A stretch of DNA of 64,000 bases from Butyrivibrio sp. AE3004 (lineage in GTDB: Bacteria; Bacillota; Clostridia; Lachnospirales; Lachnospiraceae). The translations under genes were made by a program, and so were the position numbers. The notes below the pieces were generated by a model, which searched no databases, had not been told where the DNA came from, and saw only the letters and a list, made by a program, of their open reading frames with translations. Positions 9,718 to 18,644 of the stretch are shown piece after piece. Positions within the stretch are counted from its first letter, which is position 1. Every line of letters starts with the position of its first letter. The stretch spans positions 1,612,001-1,676,000 of the forward strand of contig NZ_JNLQ01000002.1 in the NCBI RefSeq assembly GCF_000703165.1. Direction: 5' to 3'.

Positions 9718-10798
9718 TTATATCTCCCATCTTTGAGCATCCGCATTTTTTGTTATCGTCGATGCTCTCATCACCTCTGATAAGATCAACTGTTCTGTAA
9801 CCATCTTCAAGTGCATTTTTCACTGCATTTTCAATACTTTCAGCCTCTTTGTCCAGCTTGAATGTAAATTTAAGCATCATTGCAGCAGACAGAATGGTTG
9901 CTATAGGATTTGCAATATCCTTTCCTGCAATATCAGGAGCACTTCCATGACTCGGCTCATACAGGCCAAACTTGCTCTCGTTAAGTGATGCACTGGGAAG
10001 CATACCTATAGAACCTGTAATCATGCTGGCTTCATCTGACAAAATATCGCCAAACATATTCTCTGTAAGTATAACATCAAACTGAGACGGATCTTTGACA
10101 AGCTGCATAGCGCAATTATCAACAAGCATATGAGAAAGCTCAACTTCCGGATAATCAGCAGCAACTTCCTCCACAACTTTTCTCCAAAGCCTTGAAGAAT
10201 CCAGAACATTCGCTTTATCCACACTGGTAACCTTCTTTGATCTCTGCATTGCTACGTCAAAAGCCTTTATTGCTATTCTTCTGATTTCACTTTCCTTATA
10301 AACAAGAGAATCAGTGGCAACAAGCTCACCATTAATTTCTTTTGTATATCTGTCACCAAAATACAATCCACCTGTAAGCTCACGCATAATAAGAAGATTG
10401 AATCCTTTTTCAGATGTCTCTGCCTTAAGCGGGCAGGCATCCTGAAGCTGAGGATATAAAAATGCAGGTCTTAAATTTGCAAATAGATTCAAGGATTTCC
10501 GAAGGCCAAGAAGACCGGCTTCGGGTCTGAGAGATGGCTCAAGCTTATACCAGGGAGAAGTCGACGTATTTCCTCCGATTGATCCCATAAGAACAGCATC
10601 AGCCTTTTTACATGTTTCAATAGTTTCTTCCGTGAGAGGCTTTCCAAATGCATCAATGGAAGCTCCTCCCATAAGGACATCGGTAAATTCGATTTCATGT
10701 CCGTAAACTTCACATACTTTTTCGAGTACTTTCTTTGCTTCTGAAACAATTTCCGGTCCTATACCATCACCAGGTATACAGGTTATCCCCATCTTCAT
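9692..10798 (-). CDS. leuB: 3-isopropylmalate dehydrogenase
   Basis: 368 residues. It oxidatively decarboxylates 3-isopropylmalate in leucine synthesis with NAD+. Family motifs are ELTGGLYFG, the Lys/Asp region [11 protein letters not shown] and the Mg/NAD loop [10 protein letters not shown], followed by [13 protein letters not shown]. The start ATGAAGATG has GGGAGA 7-8 nt upstream. The 3' end overlaps the GT-C gene by 26 nt. leuA, leuC and leuD are not in the window. It lies 90 nt after yajC, with two small inverted repeats between. Confidence 0.96.
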   Translation of the reverse strand: MKMGITCIPGDGIGPEIVSEAKKVLEKVCEVYGHEIEFTDVLMGGASIDAFGKPLTEETIETCKKADAVLMGSIGGNTSTSPWYKLEPSLRPEAGLLGLRKSLNLFANLRPAFLYPQLQDACPLKAETSEKGFNLLIMRELTGGLYFGDRYTKEINGELVATDSLVYKESEIRRIAIKAFDVAMQRSKKVTSVDKANVLDSSRLWRKVVEEVAADYPEVELSHMLVDNCAMQLVKDPSQFDVILTENMFGDILSDEASMITGSIGMLPSASLNESKFGLYEPSHGSAPDIAGKDIANPIATILSAAMMLKFTFKLDKEAESIENAVKNALEDGYRTVDLIRGDESIDDNKKCGCSKMGDIIASRIERS

Positions 10799-10823
10799 AT
10801 ATTTTCTCCCTATATAATGATAG

Positions 10824-10879
10824 CCGGCAAAAAACTGTTCGCCGGCTGTCCACTTTATAATGCAGACTGAAACCAGTCT
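10824..10879. repeat. Two short inverted repeats between yajC and leuB
   Basis: One pair is AGACTG/CAGTCT at 10864-10879 with a 4-nt loop. The other is AGCCGGC/GCCGGCT at 10824-10830 and 10843-10849 with a 12-nt loop. Neither is followed by a clean U-run on the minus strand, so these are not convincing terminators. They may be RNA-processing or attenuation structures ahead of leuB. I find no T-box features. Confidence 0.5.
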
Positions 10880-10888
10880 TCTTTTAAG

Positions 10889-11254
10889 TTACTTGGATTT
10901 CTCATCCTTAGAATTGTCCTTAACAGCATCTTCAGGCTTCTCAACCTCAACGATAGCTTCCTTAACCATAGGGATACGGCAATTCTTATTATTACCAAAT
11001 TCAACGATTACAGTAGATGACTCATCATCGATATCAATAACAGTACCGATAAATCCTCCTGTAGTTCTCACGCTGTCACCTACAGCAAGCTGAGAAAGAA
11101 TCTGTGCTTTCTGCTTCTGCTCTTTTCTCTGAGGGCGGATCATAATAAAATACAAAACCGCAAAAATAGCTACGTAAACCAGAATTATCATCATACTTCC
11201 GGTACCGTTTACAGCCCCAGCACTTTCAAGAGCCATTGTGTTAACAAAACTCAT
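10889..11254 (-). CDS. yajC: Preprotein translocase accessory subunit YajC
   Basis: 121 residues. YajC associates with SecDF and the Sec channel in the membrane. A single transmembrane helix at about residues 22-40 ends in FIMIRPQRKEQKQ, the YajC hallmark, followed by GDSVRTTGGFIGTV. I chose ATG 11254 (MSFVNTMALES) because TTGGAGG sits 6 nt upstream; longer in-frame starts lack a site. The C-terminus is acidic and lysine-rich. The tgt-yajC neighbourhood is conserved in bacteria, but secD/secF do not follow here. Confidence 0.93.
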   Translation of the reverse strand: MSFVNTMALESAGAVNGTGSMMIILVYVAIFAVLYFIMIRPQRKEQKQKAQILSQLAVGDSVRTTGGFIGTVIDIDDESSTVIVEFGNNKNCRIPMVKEAIVEVEKPEDAVKDNSKDEKSK

Positions 11255-11330
11255 ATCAACCTCCAAATTACCTTTTATTAAACATATGTAGTATCTTACA
11301 ATTAATAGCACTTTTTAACAAGTACACAAT

Positions 11331-12512
11331 TTAACCCTTTTTCCATCCTTTAGCAATATCATAGCGAACAGCGGGTTCTTCAGAATCAAATTCAAGCATT
11401 GCATCGAGTGTTTTTTTCTTGAATTCTTTAAATCTGCCTTCATCCAGAGCATCTCTTATATCTGTCATAAGGTGATTGTAAAAGTACAGATTATGTAATA
11501 CGCACAATCTCATACCGAGCATTTCTCCGGACTTAAGAAGATGCCTTATATAGGCTCTGGAATATCTTCTACATGCAGGACAGTTACATCCTTCTTCTAT
11601 CGGTCTGTCATCAAGCTCATACTTTGCATTTAAGAGATTTATATGTCCTCTTTTTGTATATAAATGTCCATGTCTTCCATTTCTGCTCGGATAAACACAA
11701 TCAAAGAAATCAATTCCTCTGTCAACAGCTTCAAGAATATTCGCAGGTGTTCCAACTCCCATTAGATAAGTGGGTTTATCTTCCGGAAGATGTTCAGTAA
11801 CAATATCAAGTACATGATACATTTCTTCATGCGTTTCACCCACAGCAAGTCCACCAACTGCATATCCATCAAGATTCATTTCAGAAATGCGCTTTGCGTG
11901 TTCTATTCTGAGATCATCAAAAATCGCACCCTGATTTATTCCAAACAACAACTGATTTTTATTTATTGTATCCGGAAGAGCATTTAGCCTGTTCATCTCA
12001 TCCTGGCAACGCTTTAACCATCTGGTTGTTCTGTCAACAGACATTTTCACATAATCATGGTCAGCACGTGCAGAAGGACACTCATCAAATGCCATTGCAA
12101 TTGTTGAAGCAATATGCGATTGGATTCTCATACTCTCTTCCGGACCCATAAATAGTTTATGACCATCAATATGAGATCTAAAGTAAACTCCTTCTTCCTT
12201 AATTCTTCTGTTTTCGGAAAGTGAGAAAACCTGAAATCCGCCGGAATCCGTTAAAATAGGTTTATTACAGTTCATAAACTTATGCAATCCACCCATTTTG
12301 TAAATAACATCATCACCGGGACGTAAATGAAGATGATATGTATTCGACAACACTACCTGAGTATCAATTTGTTCTAAATCCTCTGTAGATACAGCGCCTT
12401 TTATTGCAGCAACCGTAGCGACATTCATAAATACAGGAGTCTGAATGGTTCCGTGAACTGTTTGAAATTCAGCTCTTTTTGCCATTCCTTCCTTTTTTAA
12501 TAATTTATACAT
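11331..12512 (-). CDS. tgt: tRNA-guanine(34) transglycosylase
   Basis: 393 residues. It replaces guanine at the wobble position of GUN anticodons by preQ1 (bacteria) in queuosine synthesis. The nucleophile/substrate region DSGGFQVFSL and the following HIDGHKLFMGPE are intact. The zinc site is CNCPACRRYSR with a histidine in LCVLHNLYFY. The length is normal. It is the first gene of the string that continues with yajC and leuB; only weak promoter-like sequence lies in the roughly 110 nt upstream. Confidence 0.97.
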   Translation of the reverse strand: MYKLLKKEGMAKRAEFQTVHGTIQTPVFMNVATVAAIKGAVSTEDLEQIDTQVVLSNTYHLHLRPGDDVIYKMGGLHKFMNCNKPILTDSGGFQVFSLSENRRIKEEGVYFRSHIDGHKLFMGPEESMRIQSHIASTIAMAFDECPSARADHDYVKMSVDRTTRWLKRCQDEMNRLNALPDTINKNQLLFGINQGAIFDDLRIEHAKRISEMNLDGYAVGGLAVGETHEEMYHVLDIVTEHLPEDKPTYLMGVGTPANILEAVDRGIDFFDCVYPSRNGRHGHLYTKRGHINLLNAKYELDDRPIEEGCNCPACRRYSRAYIRHLLKSGEMLGMRLCVLHNLYFYNHLMTDIRDALDEGRFKEFKKKTLDAMLEFDSEEPAVRYDIAKGWKKG

Positions 12513-12620
12513 TTTATACCTCTCATTTAAATATACTAAATATTTGCTGACTCAATCCTATCTGTTGCAAGTACCGTCATCCATTTTTAATTCTCGTTAA
12601 TGAACGGCACCTTGCTCAAA

Positions 12621-12655
12621 CAAAAAGGCTGTTGTTTATATCCTCCACAACAGCC
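12621..12655 (-). terminator. Terminator of the VanY-like carboxypeptidase gene
   Basis: GGCTGTTGT and ACAACAGCC (12627-12635 and 12647-12655) form a 9-bp stem with an 11-nt loop, followed on the minus strand by TTTTTG. It begins 8 nt after the carboxypeptidase stop. Confidence 0.9.
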
Positions 12656-12662
12656 CCAATAA

Positions 12663-13748
12663 TCAATCATACAAATAATTATTCCAAAATTCCTCAAGAC
12701 AGAGGTTTTCATTGTACATAACAGTAGCAGCATCAACTCCTACATATCTGAAATGCCAGGGTTCATATTCGATACCGGTTATATTTTCCTTACCTTTAAG
12801 ATAGCGAACTACAAACCCATATTTATAACTGTTTTCAGCAAGCCATTTGCCTGCCTCAGTATCTCCAAATCCCTCATCAAGATTATAATAGGAACCGCAT
12901 ACAATATCAAATGCAAGTCCTATTTGATGTTCTGAAGAACCCGGGACCGTAACTGCCTGAGATGCAAAATTATATGCATCCATATATGACAGTCCTTCTT
13001 CCAGGTAATAATTTACTTTTCTGGCAAAAAGCCCCTCTTGCCTTCCACTATCTCTGTACGGCGAACATATTGCAAGATTTATTCCTTCACCTGCAGCAGC
13101 CCTTAACATGGACATTAACGATGAAATAACACGTTCGTCACATTTCATCGTATTGTCAATTTCTCCGAGAGGAAAATCATATCCTTCGGGAATTGGATGT
13201 TGTTTGTTTACAAGAATAAGCTTCCAGTCATCTTTTTCAAATGCAGAATTCTGTTCGGATTCAGTTGTCTTAAAATTCTCATCATTCTCATCACTTACGG
13301 GATTCAAAGTATCTGCCAGTAAAAATCCTTCCTGAAGCTCTTGATCCTCTGATACCGTATCGACATCATTAATGAATTTTGATTTATCTACAACAGTAAC
13401 AGCAGCCAATTCAACCTCTGACTCAGGCGATACTGCGTCAAATGCATCTGCTGTATAGTACTGAGTATCATCATCATTAAAATCTGATACAAAGCTCACA
13501 TTTAAGCTAAGCGCTTCAGGATAAGTAAAACTACTGCTTGCAATAAAGAAAAATAAAACAGCAACCAGGCATGTATCTTTTTTGACATTATGGTAAAAAT
13601 GTAGTGCTATATTATATAAGAGTAGCGCCAATACTGCATAAAGCGTTCCCAAAAATCTAAATCTCCTATATCTACTATTTAATCGTCGGGCATTATCTAT
13701 GACCTTATCTTTATAGGTCGGCCCCATTTGTAAATGATTTGTTTGCAT
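12663..13748 (-). CDS. Membrane-anchored D-alanyl-D-alanine carboxypeptidase, VanY/M15B type
   Basis: 361 residues. Two hydrophobic segments are seen at about 31-50 and 60-80, followed by a low-complexity acidic linker of about 95 residues that should place the domain outside. The catalytic domain (from about 170) has the M15 zinc signature SSEHQIGLAFDIV and the later EPWHFRYVG with the third histidine. The family trims the terminal D-Ala from peptidoglycan stem peptides. I see no vanHAX-like or VanRS genes nearby, so this looks like wall turnover rather than a resistance cassette. It is a single gene between a terminator and the divergent aroC. Confidence 0.9.
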   Translation of the reverse strand: MQTNHLQMGPTYKDKVIDNARRLNSRYRRFRFLGTLYAVLALLLYNIALHFYHNVKKDTCLVAVLFFFIASSSFTYPEALSLNVSFVSDFNDDDTQYYTADAFDAVSPESEVELAAVTVVDKSKFINDVDTVSEDQELQEGFLLADTLNPVSDENDENFKTTESEQNSAFEKDDWKLILVNKQHPIPEGYDFPLGEIDNTMKCDERVISSLMSMLRAAAGEGINLAICSPYRDSGRQEGLFARKVNYYLEEGLSYMDAYNFASQAVTVPGSSEHQIGLAFDIVCGSYYNLDEGFGDTEAGKWLAENSYKYGFVVRYLKGKENITGIEYEPWHFRYVGVDAATVMYNENLCLEEFWNNYLYD

Positions 13749-13950
13749 TCCCCCATATACCTCATAAAGAAAGTTATACTTTTATATTATATCTCTTTTT
13801 TTATATATTTAAAGAAAAATTTAAGATTTTTTTCAGAAAAAGTAAATAATAGTAACATAATTATGCATAGACACCCCCATTTTTCATTGTAATATAGTCC
13901 TTTCTATGTAAAAATATAAAGAACTATTTCAAAAAGGGGAAATAAATTAT

Positions 13951-15054
13951 ATGAGCGGATCAGTATTTGGAAATAATATAACAATGACGACCTGGGGCGA
14001 ATCTCATGGGAAAGCATTAGGAGTAGTTCTTGATGGTTTCCCTGCAGGAATGGAATTGTCCGAATCTGACATACAGGTCTTTATGGACAGAAGAAAACCC
14101 GGTTCATCACAAATCACCACTCCAAGAAAGGAAGCTGATGAAGTAGAGATTTTATCCGGTATTTTCGAAGGCAAAACAACCGGTACACCCATCTCATTAA
14201 TTGTAAAAAATACTTCTCAAAGATCCGGAGATTATTCCGAAATTGCACAATACTACAGACCGGGACACGCAGACTTTTGTTTTGATAAAAAATACGGTTT
14301 CAGAGATTACAGAGGTGGTGGTCGCTCTTCAGGTCGTGAAACAATTGGCAGAGTTGCTTCAGGCGCAATCTGTTCAAAACTTTTAAAAGAAATGGGTATT
14401 GAAATCACTGCCTATACAAAATCTATAGGAGATGTTGTTGCCAATACTTCAAATATTGATAGGGCTCAGATTTTGAAATCCATAACTGCAATGCCTGATG
14501 AAGCTGCTGACAAAGAAGCAATCAGTCTTATAAATGAGTGCAGGGAAAACGGTGACTCTGTCGGCGGAACAATTGAATGTAAAATTTCCGGATTACCGGT
14601 AGGTATAGGTGAACCGGTCTTTGATAAGCTTGATGCAATGCTCTCTCACGCCATAATGAGTATCGGTGCCGTAAAAGCAGTAGAAATTGGCGACGGAATT
14701 CTTGTATCTTCTTCATATGGAAGCACAAATAATGATGCCTTTTGTTCTGACTCTGATCATAATATTATAAAAATGACAAATCATTCAGGCGGAATACTAG
14801 GTGGCATGAGTGACGGGTCTGAAATAATTCTCAGAGCTCATATAAAGCCCACTCCCAGCATATCCAAATCACAGAGCACTGTAAAACGTGATGGTTCTGA
14901 AATTGAAGTTAACATCAAAGGCCGTCATGATCCTGTTGTTGTTCCAAGAGCCGTAGTTGTTGTTGAATGTATGTGTGCATTTACCGTACTTGACCTTCTT
15001 ATGTCAAACATGCATGCAAAAGCATCGAGTCTGATTGATTTTTATAAGAAATGA
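13951..15054 (+). CDS. aroC: Chorismate synthase
   Basis: 367 residues. It converts 5-enolpyruvylshikimate-3-phosphate to chorismate with reduced FMN, the last shared step of aromatic synthesis. Signatures are GESHGKALG near the start, DFCFDKKYGFRDYRGGGRSSGRET in pieces around residues 107-132, and GRHDPVVVPRAV near the end. The ATG has AAGGGGA 10 nt upstream. One of very few plus-strand genes here, it is monocistronic, with a divergent upstream neighbour and a strong terminator after it. A weak promoter (TTGTAA, 16 nt, TAAAAA) may lie near 13890. Confidence 0.97.
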   Translation: MSGSVFGNNITMTTWGESHGKALGVVLDGFPAGMELSESDIQVFMDRRKPGSSQITTPRKEADEVEILSGIFEGKTTGTPISLIVKNTSQRSGDYSEIAQYYRPGHADFCFDKKYGFRDYRGGGRSSGRETIGRVASGAICSKLLKEMGIEITAYTKSIGDVVANTSNIDRAQILKSITAMPDEAADKEAISLINECRENGDSVGGTIECKISGLPVGIGEPVFDKLDAMLSHAIMSIGAVKAVEIGDGILVSSSYGSTNNDAFCSDSDHNIIKMTNHSGGILGGMSDGSEIILRAHIKPTPSISKSQSTVKRDGSEIEVNIKGRHDPVVVPRAVVVVECMCAFTVLDLLMSNMHAKASSLIDFYKK

Positions 15055-15108
15055 TTTTTTATTTGCATCCTGTGATAAATACATGGTTTTATCCTATAGT
15101 ATCAAAAC

Positions 15109-15140
15109 AGGCTGCCGCAATGTTGCGGCAGCCTGCTTTT
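15109..15140. terminator. Bidirectional terminator between aroC and lactonase gene
   Basis: AGGCTGCCGCAA and TTGCGGCAGCCT (15109-15120 and 15123-15134) give a perfect 12-bp GC-rich stem with a 2-nt centre. TTTTT follows on the plus strand and TTTTG on the minus strand. It ends both aroC (plus) and the long minus-strand gene string whose last gene is the lactonase. Confidence 0.93.
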
Positions 15141-15147
15141 TATTACC

Positions 15148-16230
15148 TTATCTTACTTTTATTCTCTCTCCAAGTTTATGGAAAATAATGCAGTTCGGTC
15201 TGTCTACTTTAAGTTCGGGACCATTCATTACAAGAGTATTATTATCAAAGTTGATATTAAAGAATGTCATTGTGTTTGATTCCTGATTAAGTGAAACAAG
15301 ATGCTTGTTATCAGGGAAAAGGCATGCATCCTTCGGATACTCACCTGATATAGGAAGCTCAATCTTCTTGGTAAGAAGACCTGTTTCCTTATCAACTTTG
15401 TAAACTATAACATTGTTCTCTCCTGCCACTGAACTTACAAGATAGTTGTAGTCATCAGAAAACTTAAGAGCACTGCTTGCTACACCTATTGTGTCCTGTT
15501 CATCAGAATTCTGCACAGATTGAATTTCTTCAAATGAAGGAATTCCCTTCTCTTCTGTGTACATATAAACATTTATGCTGCACTGCTGCTCAAATACAAC
15601 ATAAAGAAATCTACCGTCTTTTGAAAACTGCATATGACGCGGTGATGATTCCTGATCGCAATGAATAACATCAATATCGGAAATTTTACCATGCTCTGTA
15701 TCAAATCTGTAAACATTGACTCGATCCATGCCCAGATCTGCAGCTAAAAGATATTTATTATCCTTTGTTACTTTTATACACTGAACATGAGGAGTATGAT
15801 TTCTACCCGCTATTGTTCCAAGACCTTTATGAAATTTCTCATCAGTAATATCCCCAATGCTTCCGTCTTCTTTAAGTTCAAGAATAGTAACCTTACCATC
15901 ATGATATCCTGCGCAAACAAGAAATCTGTCATATTGGTCCATATTAATATAACAGCCACGCATACCATTTATTGATGCCTTGTTAAGAATTGTAAGACTA
16001 CCATCGTCTTCAATATGATAAGCCTCAACGCCGGCATCAGTAATAGAATAAAGTGTTTCCTTACTATGTGACAGAACTATGTAAGAAGAATTTGTTATTT
16101 TAACTTTCTCTTTCTCAGTCATTCTTCCATTTTTCATATCCACATCATATATGCGAATGCCATAGTTCTCTTTTGATCCAGAAGTATAGCTCGCAACATA
16201 AGCTACATACTTATCATTTTCCTTAGACAT
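15148..16230 (-). CDS. Lactonase family protein (beta-propeller, 6-phosphogluconolactonase-like)
   Basis: 360 residues from ATG 16230, which has GAGGTGAC about 6 nt upstream; a GTG three codons earlier is less likely. The sequence consists of repeated beta-blade units such as YLLAADLGMDRVNVYRFD and HNTPHVQ-type loops (RNHTPHVQCIKV), characteristic of the seven-bladed COG2706/YkgB-Pgl family. Some members hydrolyse 6-phosphogluconolactone, but others differ, so the substrate is unproven. It is the last gene of the string starting at 27532, 42 nt after the aldolase-like gene, and no other pentose-phosphate gene is near. Confidence 0.85.
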   Translation of the reverse strand: MSKENDKYVAYVASYTSGSKENYGIRIYDVDMKNGRMTEKEKVKITNSSYIVLSHSKETLYSITDAGVEAYHIEDDGSLTILNKASINGMRGCYINMDQYDRFLVCAGYHDGKVTILELKEDGSIGDITDEKFHKGLGTIAGRNHTPHVQCIKVTKDNKYLLAADLGMDRVNVYRFDTEHGKISDIDVIHCDQESSPRHMQFSKDGRFLYVVFEQQCSINVYMYTEEKGIPSFEEIQSVQNSDEQDTIGVASSALKFSDDYNYLVSSVAGENNVIVYKVDKETGLLTKKIELPISGEYPKDACLFPDNKHLVSLNQESNTMTFFNINFDNNTLVMNGPELKVDRPNCIIFHKLGERIKVR

Positions 16231-16272
16231 ATCTGTCACCTCGCAGTTAGTTATTTATAGTATAATTTTATG

Positions 16273-17355
16273 TTATTTTACAGAATTTGCAAGGACACTA
16301 TAATTTTTTCTATAGTTTCTGTTCATCTTAAAACAATCATATAATGAAATGAATCTTCCTTCTCCAAAACGCATAACAGCAATATGTGCTATGCATCCCT
16401 TATCAAGAACAATAGCCGCAGCTTTTGCGTCATCCTCAGTATTTCCAAGGCAATAGGCCCCATCATTATATGCAAATACAGCATTTATATTTTTCTTAAC
16501 AGTAAGAGGAGCCCCCTCTGCTGTCGGTATTCGCAAACTCGTCCCTATTATCTGAGCAAAATCATCCAAAAGTGGTCTCATATGATTAACGCGTCTTGAA
16601 ATTGTCATGACCGCTTCTGATTTATTGTGAAAAATATAGGTAACATCAGGTCTTTTCGCATAAATTGTCTGATGGATAATCTTAACACGTTCAGGAGTAT
16701 CGTTTCTTAAGTAAACTATTTTACCTTCTTCCAGTTTACTGGAAAATCCTTCTTCCACGTCATTTGATATTTCTGTTTTGCAAATATCAAAGATATATTT
16801 CCTGGCAGCCACTTCAAGCTTGATTGCTTCACTAAAAGCATCCTCTGCATTATGACCAAAACAAATGGCTCCATGATTTGCCATTATTATACTTCTTGTT
16901 TCCGCATACTTTATGGATGCCGCTTTTATATTGTCAGCAAGCTCTTTTGTACCTGGAAGCGCATATGCTGCAACAGGAAAAACAACCTTTTTCTCTTTTA
17001 GTTCAGCCTTAAGTCGTCTTTTTCCAAGTGCGCCCACACATGTAGCATATACCTGATGTGTATGGATTATGAATTCAGCATCGCTCCTTGTACTGTAAAT
17101 TGCAGAATGTACAAGGCTTTCGCTTGAAGGCTTATATTCACCTACATATGAATTATCATCAACGGAAACTATCGGTAGCATTTCCGGTGTTAAATCTTCA
17201 TATTTTATACCGCTTGGTGTAATAAGATAATGCTTATCATCAATCCTTGCGCTTATGTTCCCCCATGTTCTGACAATAAGGCCCTGTTCCAAAAGTGCAA
17301 GTGATACAGTAATTATTTCCTGTCTTAATCTCTCTATTTCTTCTTTAGTTTTCAT
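16273..17355 (-). CDS. Class II aldolase/adducin protein, tandem with a degenerate second domain
   Basis: 360 residues, twice the usual size of about 200. The first domain (1-200) is a normal class II aldolase/adducin fold: WGNISAR, an SSES motif, zinc ligands HTH at 98-100 and NHG at 160-162. The second domain (about 210-350) repeats the layout, but the HTH position reads HNK (243-245) and NHG reads NDG (297-299), so its zinc site appears lost. Enzymes of this class act on sugar phosphates (fuculose-1-P, ribulose-5-P) or related compounds; the substrate is not predictable here. It lies 20 nt after proA and 42 nt before the lactonase gene. Confidence 0.85.
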   Translation of the reverse strand: MKTKEEIERLRQEIITVSLALLEQGLIVRTWGNISARIDDKHYLITPSGIKYEDLTPEMLPIVSVDDNSYVGEYKPSSESLVHSAIYSTRSDAEFIIHTHQVYATCVGALGKRRLKAELKEKKVVFPVAAYALPGTKELADNIKAASIKYAETRSIIMANHGAICFGHNAEDAFSEAIKLEVAARKYIFDICKTEISNDVEEGFSSKLEEGKIVYLRNDTPERVKIIHQTIYAKRPDVTYIFHNKSEAVMTISRRVNHMRPLLDDFAQIIGTSLRIPTAEGAPLTVKKNINAVFAYNDGAYCLGNTEDDAKAAAIVLDKGCIAHIAVMRFGEGRFISLYDCFKMNRNYRKNYSVLANSVK

Positions 17356-17375
17356 TTATTCAATCATTCTTTCTG

Positions 17376-18644
17376 TCATTTTCTTATCTGTCCGTCACCG
17401 GTAATTGCATACTTGTAGGATGTAAGTTCCTTTAGTCCCATTGGTCCTCTTGCATGTAATTTTTGTGTGCTAATTCCAATTTCTGCACCAAAACCAAATT
17501 GAAAACCATCAGTAAATCTTGTGGATGCATTTACATAAACACAAGCTGCATCAATACCTTTAAGGAATTTTTCCGCTGCTTCTTTATCCTTAGTAATTAT
17601 ACTTTCTGAATGGCCTGTATTGTATTTATTTATATGTTCAATTGCTTCTTCAACGCTTTTAACAGTTTTTACAGAAAGAATATAATCCAGATATTCTGTT
17701 CCAAAATCTTCTTCATTAGCAAGCTTTGCATCCTTTAAGATTTTTATTGAATCCTCATCTGCTCTTAGTTCAACATTATTTTCATTCATCGCCTTCTGAA
17801 GAAGCGGTAAAAATTCTTCCTTAATATCTTCATGCACAACAAGTGACTCTGCAGCGTTGCATACACCTATTCTTTGGGTTTTGGCATTAATAATTATCGG
17901 AATAGCTTTATGAAGATCAGCTTCTTTGTCGACGTAAATATGACAGTTTCCACTTCCTGTTTCAATTACGGGAATCATACTGTTCTCACATACAGTCTTG
18001 ATCAGTCTTGCACTTCCTCTCGGAATAATTACGTCAACGTATTCACGCAAAGATAAAAGCTCTGTTACAGCACTTCTGTCGGTAAAAGGAATAAGCTGAA
18101 TATAATCCGGATTATGATCATTTTCTTTTATTACATCACGGATTACATTTGTAATAGCCATATTTGATTCTATAGCATCGGAGCCGCCTTTTAATATAAC
18201 TACATTACCTGCTTTAAATGTCAGACTGAAAGCATCGGCAGTAACATTAGGTCTTGACTCGTATATTATACCGATAACACCAAGAGGCACAGAAATCTTT
18301 TTGATATTTAAACCGTTTTCAAGATTCCAATCATCAAGAACATTACCAATAGGATCAGGCAATTTAACTACCTGTTTAATTCCTTCAGCCATATCCATGA
18401 TTCTTGTATCCGTAAGTCGCAGTCTGTCAAGAAGTCCTTTATGCATCCCGTTTGCTTCACCGCGTTTTATATCCTTTTCGTTGGCCTTAAGGATTATCTC
18501 TGAATTATCAATTAAAGCTTCTGCTACTTTTAAAAGAATTTCATTCTTTTTTTCTTCAGTCATTTTTGAAAGCTCAAATTTTGCATCATAAGCCTTTTTG
18601 CCAATATTATGTATAGTTTCTTTAATGCTTGCTCCTGTGCTCAT
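17376..18644 (-). CDS. proA: Gamma-glutamyl phosphate reductase
   Basis: 422 residues. It reduces gamma-glutamyl phosphate to glutamate-5-semialdehyde with NADPH in proline synthesis. The active cysteine is in [12 protein letters not shown], and [12 protein letters not shown] and ELTSYKY are family motifs. The start is ATG 18644 with AAGGAG 10 nt upstream; a TTG two codons earlier is also possible. The first codons overlap the end of the upstream flavoprotein-MTHFS gene. The partner proB lies about 20 kb away at 38533, so the usual proBA pair is split. Confidence 0.96.
   Translation of the reverse strand: MSTGASIKETIHNIGKKAYDAKFELSKMTEEKKNEILLKVAEALIDNSEIILKANEKDIKRGEANGMHKGLLDRLRLTDTRIMDMAEGIKQVVKLPDPIGNVLDDWNLENGLNIKKISVPLGVIGIIYESRPNVTADAFSLTFKAGNVVILKGGSDAIESNMAITNVIRDVIKENDHNPDYIQLIPFTDRSAVTELLSLREYVDVIIPRGSARLIKTVCENSMIPVIETGSGNCHIYVDKEADLHKAIPIIINAKTQRIGVCNAAESLVVHEDIKEEFLPLLQKAMNENNVELRADEDSIKILKDAKLANEEDFGTEYLDYILSVKTVKSVEEAIEHINKYNTGHSESIITKDKEAAEKFLKGIDAACVYVNASTRFTDGFQFGFGAEIGISTQKLHARGPMGLKELTSYKYAITGDGQIRK

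Noticed and set aside
10799..10888. T-box or leucine-type leader before leuB
   Set aside because: Only two short inverted repeats are seen; no T-box (AGGGUGGNACCGCG-like) sequence and no Leu-rich leader peptide.
12663..13748. VanY-like gene as part of a glycopeptide-resistance cassette
   Set aside because: No vanHAX, vanR/S or vanT-like genes are near; it is a lone wall carboxypeptidase.
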